From positions 74,797-115,856 of the forward strand of contig NMRA01000113.1 in the NCBI GenBank assembly GCA_002633005.1: a stretch of 41,060 nucleotides of DNA, given 5' to 3'. The position numbers were made by a program, and so were the translations under genes. The DNA is from Phoronis australis (lineage: Eukaryota > Phoronida > Phoronidae). Each line of letters begins with the position of its first letter. Positions within the stretch are counted from its first letter, which is position 1. Shown piece by piece: positions 20,701-30,818 of this stretch. The notes under the pieces were generated by a model. It saw only the letters and a list, made by a program, of their open reading frames with translations, had not been told where the DNA came from and ran no database searches.

Positions 20701-22589
20701 CACTTCGTTTTTAAGTACAAATCTTGTTCAGTACTTCAAAATATGATAAAAATGTTAAGAAATGTCAGAAACTTGTGGTAAGATTGTAATCAATAATCTC
20801 TATTGAGTTATGACGAGTTGTTATTCAGAAATTGGACAGACGTAACCTAGCATACATTTGGCCTACGTGTATCGTGGCAATGAAACCTGAAACTCTTCAT
20901 TTCTTCCTGAACATTGAACCGAATCGTACAAGCAACTATATTGGAAGTAATACTTTTTCAATAAAAAGTTTTGCTCAAATGTTTAAAATTACAGGCCAAA
21001 GTTTTGCTGAAAAAAACACCTCAATATCGCGCGGAATCTCTTGGGATCTTACTTTTCTAGAGAAGTACTAGCGTTATTGAACTCGACACAGGCCTCCACA
21101 ATTTCTGATCCATTTAGTTATCTTTACATCAAAATGTTTAAATCTCATGCTGATAACGTCAACTATAACAGCCAAGACCACATTACGGTATCAAAGATAA
21201 TCATGGGCTCTACAATGTTCATGGCGACGGCCACTGTGCGGTTGACACGTACCCATGCGCGCACCCAGCCTTCAATATGGGGGGCTCTAATTCCTGACGT
21301 TGTGGACCTTTTGGTAACAACTGAAAAGCGGGCGGTCTAAAAAAAACGGGACCACCACTGTGAATTGCGCGTTGTGCTTGTTTAATGGACTTTTGTCTCA
21401 TTTTCTCGGACTTTTTTCTCAGAGGCGAACCTTTTTGCCCACTTCGCCAAATGGCCCCCCCCTTCCCTGGATGTGCGCATGCGTACCTTATGTATTTACT
21501 CTTGTTTACAGGATGTGTTGATGGCGAAGGCAAAGAGCACCACCCCTACCATGGCGCCTGGGCGGAGGGTCGTATTGAATGTCGCTGTTTCTTCGCCAGC
21601 TCCATGCCTGAAATGAACTTTCGACTTCCGAAAGATTTAAGCCCTGAAATCGGACTTCCAAATTTCTACAAAAGTTGCCAGAAAGCAGGTACAAAGAACT
21701 TTGCAGCTCTTGCAATGTCACGTGGTTGGATGTTGTAGACGAAGTATAGTGGGAAAATGTAACACCAGTGGTAATTAGGAAAACACGTTGGAAATTTGAA
21801 GCAAACGAAGAAATGACATTCGGATTACCAATCTTTCCTCCACCATTTCGTCACGTGCTGAATACTGCTATCTCATTTTTGGTCATGACATTAATAAAGA
21901 TAAAACGACACAACATTTCACAAGAACTTTCCTTATATTTGGATATATACATGAATACGTTGTTGGCCATTTCGCTGAACTAGTTCAGTCAAGCATCATT
22001 AGTTTCGCCTCAAAACTTCAAGATTGTAACCACGTCCACACAAGCATCTATTTCAAATAGCCACTCAAGAGTGTATCTATAAGTTCCGAAATTAAAGTTT
22101 CATGAGTTATAGAAGATTAATCGGAGTTCCACGCTCTTGATTGTTAATTGCTTTGTTGCAGGATGTCGGGTCAGTGGAGAAAATAAGGTTGTCCCAGTTG
22201 GCGAGGCTTATTCACCGGTACCAGGACGAATGTGCAACTGTATAGATGGACCCAATCCCTTGCATCTTGACTCTATCGAATTCTATCACCTAGACTGCCG
22301 CCAGGTCGACAAACACAACAGCTGGCCAATCGCTCCAGAAATGTCGCATTATAATGTCGTAGAGCCACCCAAAAAGACCGGAGGGGACAAAATATTGTCA
22401 CTGCCCATCCTTGTGGAGCCCAGACCTACCCCAAAACACAAGCTACCGTATTTGGAGAGAGGTGACAAAAAGCCTTTCGTAGTCCCGCCTCTGCGGAAGA
22501 TGGTTGCCCCTTCCGTGACAACGCCTCCGCTGAAATACAAAGTTCCCAAGCTGCCGATGAAGTATCCTACTCCAAGGAAACAACAGTAG
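17649..22589 (+). CDS. secreted cysteine-rich VWC-like protein with Lys/Pro-rich tail (four exons)
   Basis: Coding exons 17649-17734, 19973-20073, 21512-21688 and 22162-22589 join in frame across GT-AG introns to 263 residues. Residues 1-21 form a signal peptide, with likely cleavage after TSA. Twelve cysteines lie at residues 30, 45, 54, 60, 64, 86, 88, 118, 123, 146, 148 and 167. Exons 3 and 4 each begin a module with the spacing C-x(21-22)-C-x-C-x(18-29)-C and a W or Y before the C-x-C, like the first half of a von Willebrand factor C domain. Residues from about 168 to 263 have no Cys and are rich in Pro and Lys. The protein is therefore probably extracellular, perhaps a matrix or effector protein, but no named family is recognised. 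Exons 3 and 4 recur at 25878-26945. Confidence 0.85.
17829..17898 (+). CDS. possible alternative short terminal exon
   Basis: A pyrimidine-rich acceptor (TTATTTTCGTTTAAG) 94 bases after exon 1 opens a frame that joins exon 1 in phase. It adds 22 further residues ([15 protein letters not shown]...FKC) before TGA at 17896, making a secreted peptide of about 51 residues. A 22-codon open frame is not statistically notable, and no clear poly(A) signal follows. Speculative. Confidence 0.15.
17899..19139. other. intron 1 sequence, no further gene seen
   Basis: Part of the 2.2-kb first intron. Segments near 18409-18500 and 18590-18690 look weakly related to each other (GGGATTGT..., ATATC-G-CAA-AA), perhaps an old duplication. 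Confidence 0.4.
19160..19440. repeat. TGGA/ATGGA microsatellite
   Basis: About 280 bp of (TGGA)n with ATGAATGG, ATATACGG and ATATACAG variants, inside intron 1 of the secreted-protein gene. One ambiguous base (n) lies at 19201. The minus-strand open frame of repeated SIHP residues is only the translation of this repeat. Confidence 0.97.
19973..20073 (+). CDS. exon 2 of the secreted cysteine-rich gene
   Basis: The acceptor is CATATTTTTCCAG and the donor AACG|GTGAGT. It enters in phase 2 and leaves in phase 1. It encodes four cysteines (residues 30, 45, 54, 60), beginning [11 protein letters not shown]. Its counterpart in the second copy would fall inside the 661-N gap. Confidence 0.85.
21249..21486. 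mobile_element. MITE-like insertion in intron 2 (copy A)
   Basis: The ends are imperfect ~20-bp inverted repeats: GTACCCATGCGCGCACCCAG on the left, and GTACGCATGCGCACATCCAG when the right end is reversed (17 of 20 match). GGGGGGCTC words lie inside both ends. No coding capacity. The right end is only 25 bases before exon 3, so the branch point may lie within the element. Confidence 0.6.
21512..21688 (+). CDS. exon 3 (VWC-like module 1)
   Basis: A 177-base exon, phase 1 at both ends and therefore a symmetric, shuffle-able module. The acceptor is TACTCTTGTTTACAG and the donor GCAG|GTACAAAG. It encodes [20 protein letters not shown], then C-R-C and a final YKSC. The duplicate at 25878-26054 has the same length. 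Confidence 0.9.
22162..22589 (+). CDS. exon 4 (VWC-like module 2 and Lys/Pro-rich tail)
   Basis: The acceptor is GCTTTGTTGCAG, phase 1, and the stop TAG is at 22587. It encodes [20 protein letters not shown], then C-N-C, then a last Cys at residue 167. The tail has repeated Pro-Lys motifs ([29 protein letters not shown]). Confidence 0.9.
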
Positions 22590-22702
22590 CGTAACTGGCA
22601 CCTTTTAGCTAAAATGATAATAAGCCCTGTTTTTGCAATTTCTTCAAAACTGGTTCTGTCACCTGCTATGAAATAATCTCCTCACTGAGAGGGACATTAT
22701 TC

Positions 22703-22708
22703 AATAAA
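22703..22708 (+). promoter_or_regulatory. poly(A) signal AATAAA of copy A
   Basis: AATAAA 114 bases after the stop codon, followed by TACCTTGTTGTG, which could serve as the downstream GU-rich element. In copy B the same position reads ACTAAA. Confidence 0.75.
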
Positions 22709-23249
22709 AAAATACCTTGTTGTGTTAAACAGTAGGTCCTGCACTCGGGGTTTTATTAGAATATATTTTTGACAGGGAAATTAAGGTTACCCACACATTT
22801 AAAGATTGGATTCGAAAAAGAGACCCATTTATTGAGAGCTTCCACGAAAATGTAATCTTAATTATTTTTTGTTAATTTCTAGAAGAGGGTTTAGTATTCT
22901 TTTATTCTTATCGTGCCAAAATTTCTGGTATAAAGCAGACAACGGTACCATTCAGAGGCTCACTTTCACCGGGGAACAGTCATTTGATGATTTGGTAGCG
23001 GTTTTGAATAACGCGATTACGTCAGAGCCGCCGTAATTATCAGTGGCCAGGTGTCGCCCCGGCTGCAGTAGATTCTTTCGTTTTAGCGTTGGAAAACATT
23101 GTTATTTATTCTGTAATCTTCAAATCTGAAATAAACGTGCACAGTTATATTATTATTCGTCTGATTTTTGAGAGTTTGTTACCACATACTAATATTCAAC
23201 ACCACATTTACAAAACGGATTTCCGTGCGCCTGGTGGTATTATAGGAGT

Positions 23250-23789
23250 TATAAAATGCTGTGCATCCGACTTCGATGGTTTTTGGTAGAACTTGACATT
23301 TTTGTGTTGAGACACTTGTTTCATTTACTTTGATTAGAGGTGATTTCTTAGCCCCGGGAGAACTGGCCAGTTGCTGCCGCTGAAGCCAGGACAGTTTCTA
23401 ATCAGACGCAATCTCAAGTTCCAAGACTTTCCGCCAGGGCGTTACTTTCTTACTTGCCGTTTAGGAGAAACGCGAACTTTTGTCCTTTACTCCTTGCTAC
23501 ACATTGATTCGTCATTAAACAAGTATTGGTTATTTTTTAAAACAAATACATTGCATTTAAGAACTATATACAAATAAAACACAATTCTTGACTGGTCACA
23601 ACTTTTCGAGCCACCCTTATTATGGAACGCCAATGTGTACCTTTCTCTGCGTTGAAACATGGCCATAGTGGAGCACAACTTCGAAACTGTCCTTGTACAT
23701 ATGGAGAAAGTCTTCTGCCATTTTGAGATTTGAGAGCGGAATAAAATACGCGTTAAATAAATGCGCGCACCCAGGGGAGGGGGGCTCGG
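23250..23789. other. unique sequence before the gap, ending in a MITE fragment
   Basis: Does not align with what follows copy B. The last bases (about 23760-23789, ATGCGCGCACCCAGG...GGGGGGCTCGG) match the end of the MITE at 21249 and 25609, so the contig appears to end inside a third copy. Confidence 0.6.
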
Positions 23790-24450
23790 NNNNNNNNNNN
23801 NNNNNNNNNNNNNNNNNNNNNNNNNNNNNNNNNNNNNNNNNNNNNNNNNNNNNNNNNNNNNNNNNNNNNNNNNNNNNNNNNNNNNNNNNNNNNNNNNNNN
23901 NNNNNNNNNNNNNNNNNNNNNNNNNNNNNNNNNNNNNNNNNNNNNNNNNNNNNNNNNNNNNNNNNNNNNNNNNNNNNNNNNNNNNNNNNNNNNNNNNNNN
24001 NNNNNNNNNNNNNNNNNNNNNNNNNNNNNNNNNNNNNNNNNNNNNNNNNNNNNNNNNNNNNNNNNNNNNNNNNNNNNNNNNNNNNNNNNNNNNNNNNNNN
24101 NNNNNNNNNNNNNNNNNNNNNNNNNNNNNNNNNNNNNNNNNNNNNNNNNNNNNNNNNNNNNNNNNNNNNNNNNNNNNNNNNNNNNNNNNNNNNNNNNNNN
24201 NNNNNNNNNNNNNNNNNNNNNNNNNNNNNNNNNNNNNNNNNNNNNNNNNNNNNNNNNNNNNNNNNNNNNNNNNNNNNNNNNNNNNNNNNNNNNNNNNNNN
24301 NNNNNNNNNNNNNNNNNNNNNNNNNNNNNNNNNNNNNNNNNNNNNNNNNNNNNNNNNNNNNNNNNNNNNNNNNNNNNNNNNNNNNNNNNNNNNNNNNNNN
24401 NNNNNNNNNNNNNNNNNNNNNNNNNNNNNNNNNNNNNNNNNNNNNNNNNN
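23790..24450. other. assembly gap, 661 N
   Basis: The run of N separates copy A from copy B and would include the copy-B equivalent of exon 2 (expected near 24334-24434). Confidence 0.95.
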
Positions 24451-25608
24451 GGTTGATTACTGTTACAGGTGTTTTAAGCTCATTGTCGTCTTTTTATCTT
24501 TATACATGTAAGCCTACCTTTCACGATTTCACTGCAAATGATTTACACAATGCAACTTCGGCTGCCCGAATGTTTGTAAAGTGACTTCCTGTCCGCTGAC
24601 CGTGTGAAGCATGATATTCAAATTTAACAATAACTTAAAATTTTAAAACCAGCTTCATGCTTGGTTCTCGTAATTAATACCTTCAAAACGTAACATATTT
24701 TATGAACTTGGCTGTGTAGGCTCCTACATGTGTAGGAATATTTGTTATCAATTTTCGACTCCAAAAATATGACAGCTAGGTCATTGGCGGAAATCAGACT
24801 TGAAACCGTGACCAGCCAGTATCGCTGCTTAGCACTGCATGTCGAGTGTAAATTCAGCTGCCTGAAACACGGCCGTTGCTCATATACATTCCACTTTCGC
24901 GTATTAGTTGTTTTGTTAATCAATTATAGGACGCTTACAAAAAGCTGTACTGTGTTACTTCAATAAAACTCGGTATGCTTTATCTTGGTCAATTAGCACA
25001 GATACTATGGAATGATTTATGACAATGTTATCAACCGCTTTCAAGTAATCAATAAACACTCCACTTCGTTTTTAAGTACAAATCTTGTTCAGTACTTCAA
25101 AACATGATAAAAATGTTAAGAAATGTCAGAAACTTGTGGTAAGCTTGTAATCAATAAGCTCTATTGAGTTATGACGAGTTGTTATTCAGAAATTGGACAG
25201 ACGTAACCTAGCATATATTTGGCCTACGTGTATCGTGGCAATGAAACCTGAAACTCTTCATTTCTTCCTGAACATTGAACCGAATCGTACAAGTAGCTAT
25301 ATTGGAAGTAATACTTTTTCAATAAAAAGTTTTGCTCAAATGTTTAAAATTACAGGCCAAAGTTTTGCTGAAAAAACACCTCAATATCGCGCGGAATCTC
25401 TCGGGATCTTACTTTTCTAGAGAAGTACTAGCGTTATTGAACTCGACCCAGGCCTCCACAATTTCTGATCCATTTAGTTATCTTTACATCAAAATGTTTA
25501 AATCTCATGCTGATAACGTCAACTATAACAGCCAAGACCACATTACGGTATCAAAGATAATCATGGGCTCTACATTGTTCATGGCGACGGCCACTATGCG
25601 GTTGACAC

Positions 25609-25852
25609 GTACCCATGCGCGCACCCAGCCTTCAATATGGGGGGCTCTAATTCCTGACGTTGTGGACCTTTTGGTAACCGTTGAACTGAAAAACGGGACC
25701 ACCACTGTGAATTGCGCGTTTGTGCTTGTTTAGTGGACTTTTGTCTCATTTTCTCGGAATTTTTGTTTCTCAGAGGCGAACCTTTTTTCCCACTTCGCCA
25801 ATTGGGGGCTCGTTCGAGCCCCCCGAGCCCCCCTGGATGTGGGCATGTGTAC
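25609..25852. mobile_element. MITE-like insertion in intron 2 (copy B)
   Basis: Same element as 21249-21486. Its right end is fuller here (GGGGGCTCGTTCGAGCCCCC, itself a palindrome) than in copy A, where that stretch is shortened to a C run. The terminal inverted repeats match at 16 of 20 positions. Confidence 0.6.
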
Positions 25853-25877
25853 CTTATGTATCTACTCTTGTTTACAG

Positions 25878-26054
25878 GATGTGTTGATGGCGAAGGCAAA
25901 GAGCACCACCCCTACCATGGCGCCTGGGCGGAGGGTCGTAATGAATGTCGCTGTTTCTTCGCCAGCTCCATGCCTGAAATGAACTTTCGACTTCCGAAAG
26001 ATTTAAGCCCTGAAATCGGACTTCCAAATTTCTACAAAAGTTGCCAGAAAGCAG
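25878..26054 (+). CDS. exon 3 of the second gene copy
   Basis: 177 bases, phase 1 at both ends, with splice sites identical to copy A (TTTACAG acceptor, GCAG|GTACAAAG donor). One visible residue change, GRIEC to GRNEC. All four cysteines are kept, so the exon looks functional. Confidence 0.85.
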
Positions 26055-26529
26055 GTACAAAGAACTTTGCAGCTCTTGAAATGTCACGTGGTTGGATCTT
26101 GTAGACGAAGTATTGTGGGAAAATGTAACACCAGTGGAAATTTGGAAAACACCTTGGAAATTTGAAGCAAACAAAGAAATGACATTCGGATTACCAATCT
26201 TTCCTCCACCATTTCGTCAAGTGCTGAATACTGCTATCTCATTTTTGGTCGTGACATTAATAAAGATACAATAACGACACAACATTTCACAAGAACTTTC
26301 CTTATATTTGGATATATACATGAATACGTTGTCAGCCATTTCGCTGAACTAGTTCAGTCAAGCATCGTTAGTTTCGCCTCGAAACTTCAAGATTGTAACC
26401 GCGTCCACACAAGCATCTATTTCAAATAACCACTCAAGAATGTATCGATAAGTTCCGAATCAAAGTTTCATGAGTTATAGAAGATTAATCGGAGTTCCAC
26501 GCTCTTAATTGTTAATTGCTTTGTTGCAG

Positions 26530-26945
26530 GATGTCGGGTCAGTGAAGAAAATAAGGTTATCCCAGTTGGCGAGGCTTACTCACCGGTACCAGGACGAATG
26601 TGTAACTGTATAGATGGACCCAATCCTTTGCATCTTGACTCCATCGAATTCTATCACCTAGACTGCCGCCAGGTCGACAAACACAACAGCTGGCCAATCG
26701 CTCCAGAAATGTCGCATTATAATGTGGTAGAGCCACCCAAAAAGACCGGAGGGGACAAAATATTGCCACTGCCCATCCTTGTGGAGCCCAGACCTACCCC
26801 AAAACACAAGCTACCGTATTTGGAGAGAGGTGACAAAAAGCCTTTCGTAGTCCCGCCTCTGCGGAAGATGGTTGCCTCTTCCATGATAACGCCTCCGCTG
26901 AAATACAAAGTTCCCAAGCTGCGTATTCCAAAGAAACAACAGTAG
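26530..26945 (+). CDS. exon 4 of the second gene copy
   Basis: Opens in phase 1 after TTGTTGCAG and ends at TAG 26943-26945. All module-2 cysteines are conserved. Changes from copy A include SGENKVV to SEENKVI, ILSLP to ILPLP, APSVTT to ASSMIT, and a net loss of four residues near the end ([13 protein letters not shown] becomes KLRIPKKQQ), all in frame. No exon 1, exon 2 or promoter for this copy is visible, so it is partial here. It may be a second gene, alternative 3' exons of the first, or the other allele. Confidence 0.8.
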
Positions 26946-27605
26946 CGTAACTGGCACATTTTAGCTAAAATGATAATAAGCCCTGTTTTTGCAATTTCTT
27001 CAAAACTGGTTCTGTCACCTGCTATGAAATAATCTCCTCACTGAGAGGGACATTATTCACTAAAAAAATACCTTGTTGTGTTAAACAGTAGGTCCTGCAT
27101 TCGGGGTTCTAATAGAATATATCTTTGACAGGGAAATTAAGGTTACCCACACATTTAAAGATTGGATTCGAAAAAGAGATCCATTTATTGAGAGCTTCCA
27201 CGAAAATGTAATCTTAATTATTTTTTGTTAATTTCTAGAACAGGGTTTAGAATTCTTTTACTCTTATCGTGCCAAAATTTCTGGTATAAAGCAGATAACG
27301 GTACTATTCAGAGTTTCACTTTCACGGGGGAACAGTCATTTGATGATTTGGTAGCGGTTTTGAATAACGCGATTTCGTCAGAGCCGATGTAATTATCAGT
27401 GGCCAGGTGTCTCCCCGGCTGCAGTAGATTCTTTCGTTTTAGCGTTGGAAAACATTGTTATTTATTCTGTAATCTTCAAATCTGAAATAAACGTGCACAG
27501 TTATATAATTATTCGTCTGATTTTTGAGAGTTTGTTATCACACACTCAAATTCAACACCACATTTACAAAACGGACTTTTCCTGCGCCTGGTAGTATTAT
27601 AGTAG

Positions 27606-28260
27606 TTCATGAATTGTTTCCTACTAAAAAGTGATGTAGTAAATACATGTTTCTTTAATAAACGTAGAAAAACTGACCAATTTGACTTTTGACTACTTGC
27701 CGCAATAACAGTGGTCTCAGTTTGTTCTCTGCGGTTCAGATGAGAAGTGATTTTTTTGGCCTTGCGAAAATGGCAGTTCGTTATTGCTCGAGACGATGCT
27801 TGCTGAATGAAATGACACGCCGTGACAAGTCAATTCATAGAACATTGTCTCAAGCAATAATGAACTTTGAGTTCCTTCCAAACCCAGATATGAGACTTAT
27901 TATGATTAAAAAGAATTTGAGATCAATTTCGTAACGGTAAGTGGTCCTAAATCAAAAGTCGTTTTGGTGTCGGAAGCGAGTTTATAGCTACTGTTCAGCT
28001 ATTGATTTGTTTGAGGGTGATATCATGACTCGTTTTCCGCGTTCGATCTCAGAAAGTTTGCTATATTTGTTCATGGCTGTCTCCTTCCCAGATCTTCACA
28101 ATCACGTGATAAAATCATGATCCGTGAAGCCTGCAGCCCTGCAAAGGTGCTGGAATTTCTCACCATATGTTCGGGTACAACTATTCATTAGAGTAATGGT
28201 GTTCTATAAATGCATGTTGGTGACATTGATTAAATATTTAATGAAACCAATAATACGGTC
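27606..28260. other. intergenic sequence, no gene seen
   Basis: Short open frames only. The region upstream of the MATH gene becomes CpG-rich from about 28255. Confidence 0.45.
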
Positions 28261-28365
28261 GACACGCGCCCGGCCGCAACACTGCGTTACGTCGTCCGGT
28301 CGATATATCGACGAACTCGTAGGATAACAGCACTGAGTCAACGCGCCCAGACGCGAATGTCTTAG
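28255..28365 (+). promoter_or_regulatory. CpG-rich upstream region with a 14-bp palindrome
   Basis: A CpG-dense stretch about 50-160 bases before the ATG at 28417 contains the perfect palindrome GTCGATATATCGAC (28299-28312). This is a likely promoter-proximal region for the MATH gene, inferred from position and composition only. Confidence 0.3.
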
Positions 28366-28416
28366 AACCAGTACTGGAGTGTGTTGCCAACGACGCAAAA
28401 AAGTTGAAACTTCAAA

Positions 28417-29541
28417 ATGCAGTCGGGGGTTCAGTTGCATCGTGTGATCAAACTCAACGACAGATTCGGAACTCACGTCTTCACATTCATTCTTCCCAAG
28501 ACGTTAGGAAAAGTGATGACTCGAGATGTATCCACGCGAGAGTTCCTGTGCGGTAACCAGAAATGGTTTGCTACGTTCATTTGTACGGATACGCACGTTG
28601 GTGCTTACCTGAACTTGAAGAACGCGACTGAAGGAATGAAAGTGACAACAGATTTCTCCATAACTTTGTTAAATAGAGTTCATTTCACCAGGAACGAGAC
28701 CTATCTTGAAAAGGGGTTTGAGTTTACGAAGGAGAAACCTGCACATGGAAGGAAAACTTTTGTGGGTATTTCGGATTTGACTAACAGAGATTTCGCTCAA
28801 GACACCGGGGAATATGTTATTGAGGTGGAAATTAGAAATGTCAAAACTTTGGTTGATTTAGTGATTCAGATACCAAAAGATAAACTTCACAATATTAAAC
28901 AACATGAATATCCAAAATTTGAGACTTCCTTCTTTACTTTCGGTGGTTTCGAGTGGCACGTGACGGTGCACCCAAATGGTGAAAGTCGCGAAAACCGGAA
29001 ACCGTTCATAAGCCTTACGAAGTTGTCAAACTTTGACCATTTTTGCAAAGTAAAATACCGAGTGCAAGTAGGACCAAAAGAGAGGATGTTGGACTCTGGT
29101 GTTCTTACGCATTTATTTGATACTGGTGGTGGAGGTGACGTTTTTTACCTTAAATGTAACCTTTACCAACTCATGACAACAAAAGGTCGACTGAATGTTC
29201 GGCTTGAGTGTCATTCAGTTCAGGTGATCAGTTTCTTAGAAATTCCAGCATTAGACAGAAAGAAATCTGCACCGTCCGCACATTGCTATGATCGGGAGAA
29301 ACAAGCATGGCTGTTAGAAACGGATATCAAGGGTCAGTATTTGAAACTTAAACTCTACTACACAGATATCAAGCAAGTCCCCCGAGGATATTCACGCTAC
29401 GTTTGTTGGAAAGCCAGCGTGATTCCTGCTTACGGAACTACAGGAGAAATCAAAGCGACAGGATCTCCCTTCTCCAGCTCATTTGTACAAAAAGAACTGC
29501 ATGACGGTTACGAAATGATGACCAACATCCAAGTGAAAAAG
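28417..29541 (+). CDS. three-MATH-domain protein, exon 1
   Basis: 375 codons from ATG 28417, which has A at -3 and an in-frame TGA four codons upstream, to a strong donor AAG|GTAAGA (GT at 29542) in phase 0. It encodes three tandem MATH/TRAF-like beta-sandwich domains. Domain 1 (about residues 19-150) has REFLCGNQKWFATFICTDTH and YLNL. Domain 2 (about 168-275) has the clearest signature, FTFGGFEWHVTVHPNGES followed by KPFISLTKLS. Domain 3 (from about 290) has KQAWLLETDIKGQYLKLKLYY and lacks its last strand until joined to 40089. No signal peptide, BTB, RING or protease domain is seen, so it is probably a cytosolic adaptor-like or substrate-binding protein. MATH domains bind short peptides in TRAFs, SPOP and meprins; the ligand here is unknown. 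Reading on past the donor stops at 29571. Confidence 0.85.
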
Positions 29542-30295
29542 GTAAGATCGATACCTGCAGCAACTAAATGAGTGTTCAATAGCGCTTTCATAGCCATGGT
29601 CTTAGCAAAATTGGTTTTCTTGTTTTTTCATGAATAATTGATCTTTCAGTTTCAATGCAGCCAGTAACGATGCTTATCTCGTATGATAGTAAGCTCATTC
29701 CCCACAGGAACAATTTTCTCCATACTGTTTTCAAATGACTTTTCGCGTATCTGTTGCGCTCGCCCAAACGTACTGTTTGACTGCACTGATGGCGCGTGAC
29801 AGTCTGAACACTGAGGTCATTTGAAGAAAAAACCACTGAAGTAAACTGAATAGTAATGTAATATACCGTCTGCTGATTACACGATATATGCTCGTGTTGG
29901 GTATGGAACAAAAATAATTGTCCCCATGAAAAACCTGAAACTATCAAGTCAGACATGAGTTGTAAGCATGCCTTCCTTCACAAAAGCGAATTTTTGGTTT
30001 AGACCACACACTGTTATGTATCTCAATTTGATTCTTAGTCAACTTGGGGATGACTCAGGGCTTTGAAAGAACTGGAAGTTCGACATTTCTTCAGACCAAG
30101 CTGATAAAATTTCAGGTCATAACATAATATGAAATTTAATAAACTTGAACTGAAAAAAATAGTTCTTATCGAGCACCGAGATCACTTCTCAACCGAGGAA
30201 GAATCTAGAAAATGCCATTTTTGACAGAGCATGGGTTTAATCCACCCATAACAACGTAACCAAGGATACGTAGTCGCTCTTGCGCCCACTAGGTG

Positions 30296-30323
30296 TTTGC
30301 ATTTTTCCGTGCAAAAATGCAAA
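30296..30323. repeat. perfect 11-bp inverted repeat
   Basis: TTTGCATTTTT (30296-30306) and AAAAATGCAAA (30313-30323) pair exactly around a 6-base loop. Confidence 0.95.
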
Positions 30324-30530
30324 AGAAACGCAATATTGCAGGGCACATTTACAAGACGTATTTTGTGAGAATGTCCAAGTTGCTAAGGTTACAGGCCTTG
30401 TACGCACTTGGCAGGCTGCCAGCAAATAAATTGAATTCCTTAGTTACAACACCACGTATCATTGCTAGCGACTTGGAGGATCAGCCCAAGTGCGGGAGAC
30501 TGATTTTTTAATTTCGAAAGAGCAACCTTT

Positions 30531-30582
30531 AATCAATCAAATCAATTTTATTTCTGTGATAAAGGCCATAAGCCCGTTTTAT
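30531..30582 (-). mobile_element. LINE-like 3' tail
   Basis: The minus strand reads ACGGGCTTATGGCCTTTATC, then ACAGAAATAAAATTGATTTG-ATTGATT. An AATAAA signal followed by short ATTG repeats is typical of the 3' ends of CR1/L2-like LINEs (general knowledge). No reverse transcriptase coding remains. Confidence 0.4.
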
Positions 30583-30783
30583 GAAAAATAACATTTTAAT
30601 TACTCAAGGGCGTAATAAGTTCTCACAAAGTTGTGAGGTTGAGATAACATACTTACAAACGTTAACGAGTTGGTCTTTAATGATTGTACACACAAGTTTA
30701 GTGAATTTAGATGTGGAAAAGTGTTTAAAGAAAAATATATTGACACGTATTTCTATAATTTCAATGTGTGTACTTAAATTAAA

Positions 30784-30818
30784 GGAGGAAAATGGGTTTC
30801 CTCCTCAATTATTGAGGT
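30784..30818. repeat. pair of adjacent small hairpins
   Basis: GGAGGAAA and TTTCCTCC flank a 5-base loop (30784-30804). This overlaps CCTCAAT-T-ATTGAGG, another near-perfect palindrome (30803-30817). Confidence 0.7.

Larger units (their letters stand above)
20090..23248 (+). repeat. copy A of a ~3.2-kb direct duplication
   Basis: Starts at GGTTGATTACTGTTACAGG in intron 2 and ends near GGTATTATAGGAGTT. Almost every base is repeated at 24451-27605, with scattered substitutions and short indels in both introns and exons; the offset grows from 4361 to 4368. The true left border may lie further left, since the second copy is cut by a gap. Confidence 0.95.
24451..27605 (+). repeat. copy B of the ~3.2-kb direct duplication
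   Basis: Starts exactly at the end of the N gap and corresponds to 20090-23248. Introns, MITE, exons 3-4 and 3' flank are all conserved in order. Differences are mostly single bases; larger ones are in the MITE right end and the protein's C-terminus. Confidence 0.95.

Noticed and set aside
21219-21533. Minus-strand frames across intron 2 and exon 3 (also 25594-25899)
   Set aside because: They are antisense to the MITE and exon 3; the plus-strand exon has splice sites, a conserved frame and cysteine pattern.
23693-24511. 272-residue and 231-residue open frames across the second gap
   Set aside because: They consist almost entirely of N and are not real coding sequence.
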